A stretch of DNA of 64,000 nt from contig JAZDFC010000091.1 of NCBI GenBank assembly GCA_043808235.1, positions 1 through 64,000 on the forward strand, read 5' to 3'. A program made the translations under genes and the position numbers. The stretch comes from JAZDFC01 sp043808235 (lineage in GTDB: Bacteria > Bacteroidota > Ignavibacteria > Ignavibacteriales > Melioribacteraceae). A model generated the notes under the pieces. That model was not told the origin of the DNA. It did no database searches and saw nothing but the letters and a program-made list of their open reading frames with translations. This document shows positions 52,197 to 60,466 of this stretch, in pieces. Position 1 is the stretch's first letter; each line of letters starts with the position of its first letter.

Positions 52197-52998
52197 AAAA
52201 CCGGCTGTGGCCGGAATGTTTTATCCTGCCAAAAAGGAAAAATTGCGGGAACTCATTACCGAACTTTTGGAGTCATCGAAGGGGGATGAAAAAATAGAAA
52301 ATATTTTCGGAATTATTGCGCCGCACGCAGGATATTTATATTCAGGTAAAACCGCAGCGGCGGCTTATAATTTAATATCAGGAACTATATATAAAACTGT
52401 AGTTGTCATCTCCCCAAGTCACCGGGAATATTTTCCCGGCGCATCAATTTATAACGGCGATTTTTACCAAACACCTCTTGGCGATATTCCGATTGATAAA
52501 GAGTTGAGTGCAAAAATATTAGATGGCAGCAAATTTATTTTTGAAGGTGCAGAAGGACACCGTCAGGAACATGCACTCGAAGTACAACTTCCGTTTCTTC
52601 AAACTGTGCTTGGTGATTTTTCACTCGTTCCAATGGTAATGGGCAATCAGGGTGCAAAATTCATCGATGATATCGCACAACAGATTTCGAAAGTAGTAAA
52701 TGAGGATTTTTTAATTGTAGCAAGTTCGGACCTATCTCATTTTCATTCGAAAGAGGAAGCCGTTCGACTTGATTCAATAATCGTCGACAAAATTAACGCC
52801 TTCGATTACGATGGATTGATGACAGCAATTGATCGTAAAAATTGCGAAGCCTGTGGCGGCGGACCAATAATAGCAATGATGAAAACAGCAGCTATGAAAA
52901 ACCGGAAACATTCCCGCGTAGTTGCCCGCTGCGATTCCGGAGATGTGACTGGGGATTCTTCGGAGGTTGTTGGATATTTATCTGCAGTAATATACTAA
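52183..52998 (+). CDS. amrB: AmmeMemoRadiSam system protein B (MEMO1 domain)
   Basis: 271 residues with the MEMO1 fold, related to class III extradiol dioxygenases: RKPAVAGMFYPA, FGIIAPHAGYLYSGKTAA, VVVISPSHREYF, EGHRQEHALEVQLPFLQ, SSDLSHFH. The metal-type His residues (PHAGY, PSH, SHFH) are present. I choose ATG 52183, with GGAGAAGGG upstream, rather than 52135. The radical SAM member of the set is not in the window. Confidence 0.92.
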   Translation: MTLIRKPAVAGMFYPAKKEKLRELITELLESSKGDEKIENIFGIIAPHAGYLYSGKTAAAAYNLISGTIYKTVVVISPSHREYFPGASIYNGDFYQTPLGDIPIDKELSAKILDGSKFIFEGAEGHRQEHALEVQLPFLQTVLGDFSLVPMVMGNQGAKFIDDIAQQISKVVNEDFLIVASSDLSHFHSKEEAVRLDSIIVDKINAFDYDGLMTAIDRKNCEACGGGPIIAMMKTAAMKNRKHSRVVARCDSGDVTGDSSEVVGYLSAVIY

Positions 52999-53024
52999 TC
53001 AATAAAAGATAAATTAAAGCAAAT

Positions 53025-53130
53025 AGCACACTGATTCCGAAAAAACTGGAATACACAGATGATACTGATTTTCGCTGATCTGCGTAAATCTTTTAAATCA
53101 GTGTATTCGATGAAATCGAATTAGTGTGCT
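53025..53130. repeat. 106-bp palindromic element, copy 1 (left of GxxExxY gene)
   Basis: The ends AGCACACT and AGTGTGCT are inverted repeats. Inner segments GAATACAC / GTGTATTC also pair, giving one imperfect hairpin of 106 bases. It is highly similar, in the same orientation, to copy 2 at 53554-53659. Confidence 0.85.
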
Positions 53131-53148
53131 GTTAAACGGAGGATAATT

Positions 53149-53544
53149 ATGAACGAAGAATATTTACACCAAAATCTAACGTCACAAATCTTGTCTGCAT
53201 TTTATAAGGTGTATAACACTCTCGGTTTCGGTTTTCTTGAAAAGGTTTATGAAAATTCACTGAAAATCGAACTTGAAAATCATGGACTTAAAGTCGAGAG
53301 ACAAAAGCAAATCAACGTCTACTATCAGACCAAACTTGTGGGTGAGTATTATGCCGATCTGATAGTAAATGATTTAGTGATCATTGAACTAAAAGCAGCG
53401 GAGGGGATAGTGGAAGAACATGAACATCAACTTCTTAATTATCTGAAGGCAACAGATATCGAAGTAGGTCTGCTGTTAAATTTTGGAAAGAAACCGGAAG
53501 TAAGAAGAAAAATATATACGAATGAAAATAAAAAGTTGCGTTAG
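53149..53544 (+). CDS. GxxExxY protein (PD-(D/E)XK-like)
   Basis: 131 residues. It contains the defining motif G28-F-L-E31-K-V-Y34 and, further on, D70 in YYADLIVN and E80-L-K82 in IIELKAAE, the spacing of a PD-(D/E)XK nuclease core. The family is widespread as single small genes with no proven role. The gene is enclosed by two direct copies of a 106-bp palindromic element, which read through its leader and its end. GGAGG precedes the ATG. It may be a mobile nuclease cassette or a homing-like element; the nuclease role is inferred. Confidence 0.82.
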   Translation: MNEEYLHQNLTSQILSAFYKVYNTLGFGFLEKVYENSLKIELENHGLKVERQKQINVYYQTKLVGEYYADLIVNDLVIIELKAAEGIVEEHEHQLLNYLKATDIEVGLLLNFGKKPEVRRKIYTNENKKLR

Positions 53545-53553
53545 CCACATAAT

Positions 53554-53659
53554 AGCACGCTGATTCCGAAAAAACCGGAATACACAGATGATACTGATTT
53601 TCGCTGATCTGTGGTAATCTGCTCAATCAGCGTATTCGATGAAATCGAATCTGTGTGCT
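53554..53659. repeat. 106-bp palindromic element, copy 2 (right of GxxExxY gene)
   Basis: Same length and orientation as copy 1, beginning AGCACGCTGATTCCG and ending TGTGTGCT. It differs from copy 1 at scattered positions only. It starts 9 bases after the GxxExxY stop. Confidence 0.85.
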
Positions 53660-53674
53660 ATGCAATGATGATCT

Positions 53675-54886
53675 TTAGAAAAATATTTCATCAACCGGTT
53701 TTGCTCCCGGGAAATGGGAGAGCAGTTTGTTCAGCACATCATCAACCACAGCATCGGGACATGACGCGCCGCTTGTAAGCACAATGCTCACTTTATCTTT
53801 AACCGGCAGATAATTTTCCGTAAGTCTCTCTTCCTTCGCATGAATATCTAAGTGACTAATGACCTTATCCGAGATTATTTTTTCATCTGACGAAATAAAA
53901 TATGTAACAAATTTATCCTCCAACAATTCAACAATGTGGGATGTATTGGAACTATTGTATCCCCCCACAACTATTGCAAGATCGGCATTTTTCTCCATCA
54001 ATCCGTATGTTGCTTGCTGGTTATCGTTAGTTGCGTAACACAGCGTATCGCGTGTATCTGCAAAGTGATCTGCAATATTTCCCTCCCCAAATTTTTTAAT
54101 CATTGTCTGCTTCAGATAGTCAACGATTGCCTGTGTTTCGGTTGCGAGCATAGTAGTTTGATTTACGACTCCAATGCGGTTAAAATCTTTATTGATATCG
54201 AATCCATTGGAAAACTTCCCTGCAAAGAAATGATTAAATTCTTCTTGAGTAATTTCTCCCGATATTGCCTTTGAGAGAAGTTTGGCTTCCTGCATATCCC
54301 GAATAATTACCGACGGGGAATTTTTATTACTGTGAGAAAATGTCGCTCTTGTTTCTTCGTGATTATATTTACCATGAATAACAATTGTATAATCTTGTGT
54401 ACCGAGTACCGCAGCTTTATTCCAGACCTTTTCAACGAACGGGCAAGTAGTATTGTATTTTTTTGTATTAATGCCCATCGATTCAAGTTTTGATTCAATC
54501 TCAAGCGTAGTTCCGAATGCAGGAATAATCACAATATCATCGCTTTTTAGTTCGCTCCAATCAACATACTTGTTTCCCTCTTCATCCATTATAAACTTAA
54601 TGTCGCTTTCAAGCAAGTCATTGTTGACGATAGGATTATGAATCATTTCACTCAGAAGAAAAATCCTTTTACCGGGATTTTCATCGAGAGTTTTGTATGC
54701 TATCTCGATAGCGTTTTCAACACCATAACAGAATCCAAAATGTCGGGCGATGAAAAATTTAACGGGACCGAAATCCAATTCGGTTGGAGTAAAATCTTTT
54801 TTACGCGGATCAGTTAACTGGCGCTGTTCTTTGATTCGCGAGATTATCGAGCTTTTATAAAATGACGGTATATTGAACTTCTTCAT
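53675..54886 (-). CDS. ispH: 4-hydroxy-3-methylbut-2-enyl diphosphate reductase
   Basis: The last enzyme of the MEP isoprenoid pathway, an iron-sulfur protein that makes IPP and DMAPP. Three cluster cysteines are visible in HFGFCYGV, NTTCPFV and DTLCYATNDNQ; substrate-binding SEMIHNP and VVGGYNSSNTSHI follow family patterns. At about 403 residues it is the long form with an N-terminal extension, like cyanobacterial and plant enzymes, rather than the 310-residue E. coli form. ATG 54886 has AGGAAG directly upstream. Confidence 0.93.
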   Translation of the reverse strand: MKKFNIPSFYKSSIISRIKEQRQLTDPRKKDFTPTELDFGPVKFFIARHFGFCYGVENAIEIAYKTLDENPGKRIFLLSEMIHNPIVNNDLLESDIKFIMDEEGNKYVDWSELKSDDIVIIPAFGTTLEIESKLESMGINTKKYNTTCPFVEKVWNKAAVLGTQDYTIVIHGKYNHEETRATFSHSNKNSPSVIIRDMQEAKLLSKAISGEITQEEFNHFFAGKFSNGFDINKDFNRIGVVNQTTMLATETQAIVDYLKQTMIKKFGEGNIADHFADTRDTLCYATNDNQQATYGLMEKNADLAIVVGGYNSSNTSHIVELLEDKFVTYFISSDEKIISDKVISHLDIHAKEERLTENYLPVKDKVSIVLTSGASCPDAVVDDVLNKLLSHFPGAKPVDEIFF

Positions 54887-54916
54887 CTTCCTGCTTAACA
54901 ACAATTAAAAATAATT

Positions 54917-54951
54917 AGTGCCTTAGAGGAAAGAAAAACCACTAAGGCACT
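54917..54951. repeat. Dispersed hairpin repeat, family B, copy 2
   Basis: The inverted repeat AGTGCCTTA / TAAGGCACT surrounds a spacer with AAGAAAAACCAC. It resembles the element at 46838-46878. It lies between the stop of the 54978 gene and the ispH start. Confidence 0.6.
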
Positions 54952-54977
54952 TAGAACACTCAGAAACACTTAGTTCT

Positions 54978-55796
54978 CTATTTAAAACTAACCTCCACTT
55001 TCTGGTTAAATTCCATTTTAATGCCGGGTATGTCTTTCAGCATTTCTTTGGCCTCTTCGAATGATTTCGGATTATGCTTTTTTAATTCATCGAACTTTCC
55101 GGGCTGCTCTAATATTTTCCCGAAGTCCATTTCCATAAGTGTTATCACATTATTCTCAACATTTGTAGCATTGGTAGATGTAATCGTTCCCATCGGTTGA
55201 ACCAAAATTGCAATGTGCATATCCTTCATCATCGTTTTTGCCTGCTCTTCCCAGGCCGGATCCATTGCTTGTGCAGTATCTTCTACAGCTTGCTCATCGT
55301 CTATTCCGCTTTTATCAAATTCGGGCAGTATAATAGTTAATTTTGATGTTGTACCTTTCTCAAAAGCAAACGTAATTGGTTTTTTCTCCTGGGGTTCCTG
55401 GTCGCTCATACTCATTGCATCGGAGGGTACTTTGCTCACGGGATCTTCATCAATTTTTAATTTAGTTATATCTGTAAAACTGAATACGGCTTTGTAACCG
55501 CTTTTTCCGCCGGCATCTATTTTCTCACCCTTCAGGTATTTAACACCCTCTCCATATTCAGCGGCTTCATTCATCAATTCATCTTCTTTGAAAATCTCGA
55601 ACTTTTGAGTCCCGGTTGTATCCATAAAGGACATCATTTGATTCATCATCTCGATAAAAGTCCCGCCCATTAAAACGGTTTCTTCTATCACTCCGGATCC
55701 GTCGGGATTTACTTTTACTTTCATTGTAACATCGATACAGCCGGAAAGCAATGACATCATTGCAACCACAAAAAATAATTTTGCAATTTTTTTCAT
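54978..55796 (-). CDS. Lipoprotein of unknown function
   Basis: 272 residues with a lipoprotein signal peptide (lipobox LLSGC). The mature part starts VTMKVKVNPDGSGVIEETVLM, a pattern found in envelope lipoproteins that carry repeated beta strands. A Met-rich segment (MMNQMMSFMD) and an acidic helical region follow. GGAG lies before the ATG. No function can be given. It is 24 bases downstream of the esterase gene. Confidence 0.7.
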   Translation of the reverse strand: MKKIAKLFFVVAMMSLLSGCIDVTMKVKVNPDGSGVIEETVLMGGTFIEMMNQMMSFMDTTGTQKFEIFKEDELMNEAAEYGEGVKYLKGEKIDAGGKSGYKAVFSFTDITKLKIDEDPVSKVPSDAMSMSDQEPQEKKPITFAFEKGTTSKLTIILPEFDKSGIDDEQAVEDTAQAMDPAWEEQAKTMMKDMHIAILVQPMGTITSTNATNVENNVITLMEMDFGKILEQPGKFDELKKHNPKSFEEAKEMLKDIPGIKMEFNQKVEVSFK

Positions 55797-55820
55797 CTTT
55801 GTTTCTCCTTTTATGTATGA

Positions 55821-56546
55821 TTAAATTTTTTCGATAAAATATGGCAGCATCTTCCGCCATGTCGGCCAATCGTGCGGCATATCGTGTCCCCATAAATCAA
55901 ACCAATGCGGTATGCCTTTCGAATAAAGAATCTCCGAAAGCTGTTTTGATTTTGCCGGATCTTCAAATGAGCCTTGCCCGGTTGCGATTACTATTGAACT
56001 TTTCCGCATTTGATTTAGCGTTTGTTCATCGTTCAAGTTAGGCATGAAATCAATCGGCGAGTTATAATAGCAGTGATCATCATAATAACTCTTTGTGTAA
56101 TATTTGATGTCGTAAACTCCGCTCATGGCAATCATTCCGCTAAAAATATCGGGGCGGCGGAGAAATATATTCGCCGCGTGATATGCCCCCACGGACGCAC
56201 CGGTGGTAACGACTGGAACCAAACCATTACATTGTGAATGAATAAACGAAACAACTTCAGATAGGACATAATTATTGAATTGTCCGTGCCTTATGGATCT
56301 GTGCGAAGATTCCATGGAATAATTCAATAGCGATTCATTGTTGACCGTATTGATTGAGAAAACTTTTATTTTCCCCGCGTCAATGTGATGAGCAATCGAA
56401 TCGATCAATTGAAACCGTTCGTATTCAAGGAAATCTGCCGCTGCCGTGGGGAACATTAACAACGCATAACCGTGATGTCCGTAAACCGCAATCTCCATAT
56501 CTTTATAGAGAGCGTTGCTGTACCATTTATGTATTTCACGTTTCAT
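55821..56546 (-). CDS. Esterase family alpha/beta hydrolase
   Basis: 241 residues of the putative esterase family (esterase D/Fes type). The nucleophile elbow is VTTGASVGAYHAANIF (G-A-S-V-G), and the likely catalytic His lies in LWGHDMPHDW near the end. IAVYGHHGYALLMFPTAAADF is the oxyanion-region strand. There is no signal peptide, so it is cytosolic. The substrate is unknown. Confidence 0.8.
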   Translation of the reverse strand: MKREIHKWYSNALYKDMEIAVYGHHGYALLMFPTAAADFLEYERFQLIDSIAHHIDAGKIKVFSINTVNNESLLNYSMESSHRSIRHGQFNNYVLSEVVSFIHSQCNGLVPVVTTGASVGAYHAANIFLRRPDIFSGMIAMSGVYDIKYYTKSYYDDHCYYNSPIDFMPNLNDEQTLNQMRKSSIVIATGQGSFEDPAKSKQLSEILYSKGIPHWFDLWGHDMPHDWPTWRKMLPYFIEKI

Positions 56547-56687
56547 GTCTTTTAGCCTCCAATTATAACCAATGATACTCGTTACTGGTTTCTTGTTACT
56601 AGCAAAAGCGTATTATTCAAATATCCAGCATCCAGCCTGCCACGGCGTAGATGTTCTTTATCTAAGCCGGGCATCAAGTAACCAGTT

Positions 56688-57524
56688 TTATAATAGCGTA
56701 TATACAATTCCAAGCTGAAGCGCTTGCTTCATCTGCGCTGTCGGCGATTGATCAAGCTGATAAACCAGCAGATATGTAAAATTTACATTCAGCCAATCAT
56801 TAACTTTTGCTGTGATGGTATTATCCCACCAAACATCCCAAACATCGAGACTTTCAAATCGCGAGAACAAACGTAGTTTTGTTTTACCCATAATATTTTC
56901 CGCAAGCACCGTCTGGGCATCGGTAACGCTTTCAAGACCGGTCTCAAATTTGAATTTTTCAATTTCGGTTGTTTCTGGATCATCCGAGTAACCGGTGAAT
57001 TTATTCGTGATAACTTCCTGAATAGCAACACCAAGACGGGTAACAAAATTTTCATTCCGGTCATATGCAAAGCCCAAAGATTGCGTAATGTAGCCCGGAT
57101 CGAACATGTCTGAAATTTGTGTCTTTGTTGCATCTTTCAAATCGTATCCTTTTGTAATCTGTGTTCTCACAGTATTACTGAAATAAGGATCTATAATCCA
57201 GCCGATGTTTTTCGAAACCACACTTTCGAGATAGAGTTCATTGTCGTTTGTTATAAATTCATCGCTGCCGACTTTTGTTTGTCCGTAAGATGACTTTAAC
57301 TGGTTCTTAAAATTCCAATCGAGGCTTTTATAAGCAATTAAAAAATCTTCCGTTAAAGACCATGTAATAGAATTTGTTCCGCCTTTTGTCCAATTGCTGA
57401 AAGCAATCTGGTTAATATTAAAACCCGTAACTAATGACGGCGTCCATTTATTAAGTGTAGAATCCGTTTCCTGCGCGAAACCGATGGAAGCGGTCAAAAT
57501 TAACAATAGTAACATCCTCTTCAT
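56688..57524 (-). CDS. DUF3078 outer-membrane-type protein
   Basis: 278 residues with a signal peptide (MKRMLLLLILTASIGFAQ). The rest matches the DUF3078 family of Bacteroidota: GFNINQIAFSNWTKGGTNSI, SLDWNFKNQLKSSYGQTKVG, amphipathic strands and a final aromatic-type end (YLLVYQLDQSP ... LGIVYTLL). It is probably a small outer-membrane beta-barrel with unknown cargo. Confidence 0.82.
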   Translation of the reverse strand: MKRMLLLLILTASIGFAQETDSTLNKWTPSLVTGFNINQIAFSNWTKGGTNSITWSLTEDFLIAYKSLDWNFKNQLKSSYGQTKVGSDEFITNDNELYLESVVSKNIGWIIDPYFSNTVRTQITKGYDLKDATKTQISDMFDPGYITQSLGFAYDRNENFVTRLGVAIQEVITNKFTGYSDDPETTEIEKFKFETGLESVTDAQTVLAENIMGKTKLRLFSRFESLDVWDVWWDNTITAKVNDWLNVNFTYLLVYQLDQSPTAQMKQALQLGIVYTLL

Positions 57525-57690
57525 TTAATATCTCCCAAAATTTTTAATTAGATTTAGAAAAGCCGCACAAAGCTAATGATTTTTACTTTTACGGGGTAGA
57601 AAATTATGCCCGCACAAATTGATTTTGACTCCGTTTCGAAAGTCCAATTAAATTATATTTGAGTCCTTGATTTTAACTATCCGGGTGAAG

Positions 57691-59706
57691 ATGAAAAAAT
57701 TTGAATTGGTCTCAAGCTATCAGCCGTCGGGCGACCAGCCGAACGCGATTAAGGAATTAACCGAAGGACTTGAAAGAGGTTACAAACACCAGGTGCTGCT
57801 CGGCGTAACGGGCAGCGGTAAAACATATACTATGTCCAACGTAATTGCAAATGTAAACAGACCTACGCTGATAATTTCGCACAATAAAACTTTGGCGGCA
57901 CAGTTGTATTCCGAGTTCAAATCGTTCTTCCCGAATAACGCGGTGGAGTTTTTTATTAGTTATTACGATTACTACCAACCGGAAGCATACGTTGTAAAGC
58001 GCGATCTTTATATCGAAAAGGACTTTGCCGTGAACGAGGAAATTGACCGCCTCCGATTGAAAGCGACGACTGCATTGATTGAGGGAAGGAGCGATGTAAT
58101 AATAATTGCAAGCGTTAGCTGCATTTACGGCATCGGCGCCCCACAGGAATTTGCAAATCAAATAGTTATCTTAAAGAAAGGCGACAGCATCGGCAGGAAG
58201 CAGTTGATGCGGCGATTGATTGATATTTATTTCACAAGAAACGATGTTGAGTTTACACGCGGCACATTTCGCGCGCGGGGAGATGTGATTGAAATAATCC
58301 CGGCATATCAATATGAGGAAGCAGTGCGTGTTGAGTTATGGGGCGACGAAATTGAACGATTGTCAATCATCGATTCATTATCGGGCAAGGTAATTAATGA
58401 GGTGGAATCGGTTCCGATTTACCCGGCAAAATATTTTGTCACGAATAAAGATAAAGTCAAAACTGCTATCCAAACTATGGAAGATGAATTGAAAGAGCAG
58501 CTGCAGTATTTTTGGTCGCAGGAAAAATATGTTGAAGCGCAGCGGCTCGAACAACGTACCAAGTTTGATATCGAGATGATAAAAGAAATTGGTTATTGTT
58601 CCGGCATCGAAAACTACTCGCGTCATATGGATGGGAGACCGCCTGGATCCCGACCAGCATGTTTATTCGATTATTTTCCAAAAGATTTTTTGTTAATCAT
58701 CGATGAATCGCATGTTACGGTACCGCAAATTCGAGGGATGTACCTTGGAGACAGATCCCGTAAGGGAACGCTTGTTGAGTACGGTTTCCGGCTTCCGTCT
58801 GCAATGGATAATCGTCCGTTGAAGTTCGAGGAATATGAAGAGCTTGTAAACCAGGTAATTTACGTTAGTGCAACACCCTCCGATTTTGAATTGACGAAAA
58901 GCGGCGGTTCATATGTTGAGCAGATAATTCGTCCAACGGGATTGATCGATCCTAAAATTGAAGTACGCCCTGTTAAAAACCAGATTGATGATTTGATCGG
59001 CGAAATAAGAAAAAGAGCCGCGCTGCATGAGCGCGTTCTCGTTACAACACTAACCAAAAAGATGGCGGAAGATTTAAGCGATTATCTTGATAAAATAAAT
59101 ATCAAAGTGCGTTACATACACAGCGATATCGATGCGCTTGAACGTGTCGAAATTATCCGTGATCTGCGTATAGGCGATTTTGATGTACTGGTCGGGGTCA
59201 ACCTCTTACGCGAAGGACTCGACTTACCCGAAGTTTCTCTCGTTGCGATAATCGACGCGGATAAAGAAGGTTTTCTCCGCAGTGAAAGATCGTTGATGCA
59301 GACTGCGGGAAGAACAGCGCGTAACGTGAACGGAATAGTAATTATGTATGCCGACAAAATCACCGACTCGATGCAGAAAACAATAAACGAGACCGAACGA
59401 AGAAGAAAAATTCAGTTGGAGTACAATGAGAAACACGGCATCACTCCAAAGACGATTTATAAAAGCCGTGATGAGATTCTTTCATCTACAAGTATTGCAG
59501 ATATCCGTAAATACGATGACGAGAAAGAACAGTCGTATTTTGCCAAAGCCGCTGAGCCGGTAATTAAATACATGACTAACGATCAACGGAATGATTTGAT
59601 CGAGCAGATGACGGAAGAAATGTTGAACGCCGCAAAGGATCTTGAGTTTGAACGCGCCGCAAAACTGCGGGATGAAATAGAGAAATTAAAAAAGGTGATG
59701 AAGTAA
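57691..59706 (+). CDS. uvrB: Excinuclease ABC subunit B
   Basis: The damage-verification helicase-like subunit of nucleotide excision repair, 671 residues. Walker A is GVTGSGKT, the beta-hairpin region is ISYYDYYQPEAYV, and motifs VSATPSDFE and GVNLLREGLDLPEVSLV follow. The C-terminal UVR motif (LEFERAAKLRDEIEKLKK) binds UvrC. I choose ATG 57691, with GGTGAAG upstream; the frame is open to TTG 57667. No other repair gene is adjacent. Confidence 0.97.
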   Translation: MKKFELVSSYQPSGDQPNAIKELTEGLERGYKHQVLLGVTGSGKTYTMSNVIANVNRPTLIISHNKTLAAQLYSEFKSFFPNNAVEFFISYYDYYQPEAYVVKRDLYIEKDFAVNEEIDRLRLKATTALIEGRSDVIIIASVSCIYGIGAPQEFANQIVILKKGDSIGRKQLMRRLIDIYFTRNDVEFTRGTFRARGDVIEIIPAYQYEEAVRVELWGDEIERLSIIDSLSGKVINEVESVPIYPAKYFVTNKDKVKTAIQTMEDELKEQLQYFWSQEKYVEAQRLEQRTKFDIEMIKEIGYCSGIENYSRHMDGRPPGSRPACLFDYFPKDFLLIIDESHVTVPQIRGMYLGDRSRKGTLVEYGFRLPSAMDNRPLKFEEYEELVNQVIYVSATPSDFELTKSGGSYVEQIIRPTGLIDPKIEVRPVKNQIDDLIGEIRKRAALHERVLVTTLTKKMAEDLSDYLDKINIKVRYIHSDIDALERVEIIRDLRIGDFDVLVGVNLLREGLDLPEVSLVAIIDADKEGFLRSERSLMQTAGRTARNVNGIVIMYADKITDSMQKTINETERRRKIQLEYNEKHGITPKTIYKSRDEILSSTSIADIRKYDDEKEQSYFAKAAEPVIKYMTNDQRNDLIEQMTEEMLNAAKDLEFERAAKLRDEIEKLKKVMK

Positions 59707-59710
59707 AGAA

Positions 59711-59791
59711 ATTGAACGCGGATCATTATGATTTTTTAAGATCATAAGTATCATAAAAACATACCCGTCGATAGACGGATCTGCGTTCCAT
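59711..59791. repeat. Dispersed intergenic repeat, family A, copy 3
   Basis: Begins TTGAACGCGGATCATTATGA and ends CTGCGTTCCAT, inverted relative to each other as in copy 2. The core contains a small CCCGTC / GACGG stem in place of the plain AT-rich core. It lies between uvrB and the pseudouridine synthase gene. Confidence 0.6.
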
Positions 59792-59807
59792 AAAAATTTC
59801 CAAAGAC

Positions 59808-60386
59808 ATGCTAAATAATAAACTAAAATATTATCTCGTCAATAAACCCTACGGTGTGCTCACTCAATTTACCGATCCCGACGGAAGGAAAACGCTGAAA
59901 GATTTGTTCGACTTCCCGAAAGATGTTTATCCGATAGGTCGGCTCGATCTTGACAGTGAAGGATTGCTTCTATTATCAAATGACAAATCTATTGTGGACT
60001 ATTTGCTTAATCCCGCCCACGGACACGAGCGCGAATATTATGCGCAAGTGGAAGGGATTCCCAATGAAGATGATTTAAAAAAATTTGAAGACGGAATTTT
60101 AATTAAGGGAATAAAAACTCTACCTGCTAAAACAAAATTAATTTCTGATCCCGGTTTCCCTGAGCGAATTCCACCGATACGAGAAAGAAGAAACATCCCT
60201 ACATCGTGGATAAGCATTACTCTGAATGAAGGGAAATTCCATCAAGTGCGGAAGATGACTGCGGCAATCGGTTACCCAACATTGAGACTTGTGAGAGTAA
60301 GAATCAAAGAATTGAAACTTGGCGATATGCCGCCCGGCGCTGTACGTGAATTGACAGCAGTTGAAATCGAATCATTACGTTCTTAA
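59808..60386 (+). CDS. rRNA pseudouridine synthase, RluE/RluF-like
   Basis: 192 residues without an S4 domain, as in RluE. The catalytic Asp lies in GRLDLDSEGLLLLSND. VNKPYGVLTQF at the start and LNEGKFHQVRKMTAAIGYPTLRLVRVRI at the end are RsuA/RluB/E/F blocks. It isomerises uridine to pseudouridine in 23S rRNA; the exact position cannot be inferred. Confidence 0.9.
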   Translation: MLNNKLKYYLVNKPYGVLTQFTDPDGRKTLKDLFDFPKDVYPIGRLDLDSEGLLLLSNDKSIVDYLLNPAHGHEREYYAQVEGIPNEDDLKKFEDGILIKGIKTLPAKTKLISDPGFPERIPPIRERRNIPTSWISITLNEGKFHQVRKMTAAIGYPTLRLVRVRIKELKLGDMPPGAVRELTAVEIESLRS

Positions 60387-60466
60387 TATAATTATCTAAA
60401 TTTTTGGGGCAATAATTTTATCGCTTTGTCTTTTGTGATTTGTTTATTGAAATTTCCGATTAGGCA

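Noticed and set aside
57757..58161. 134-codon minus-strand ORF
   Set aside because: Antisense to the Walker A and DNA-binding region of uvrB.
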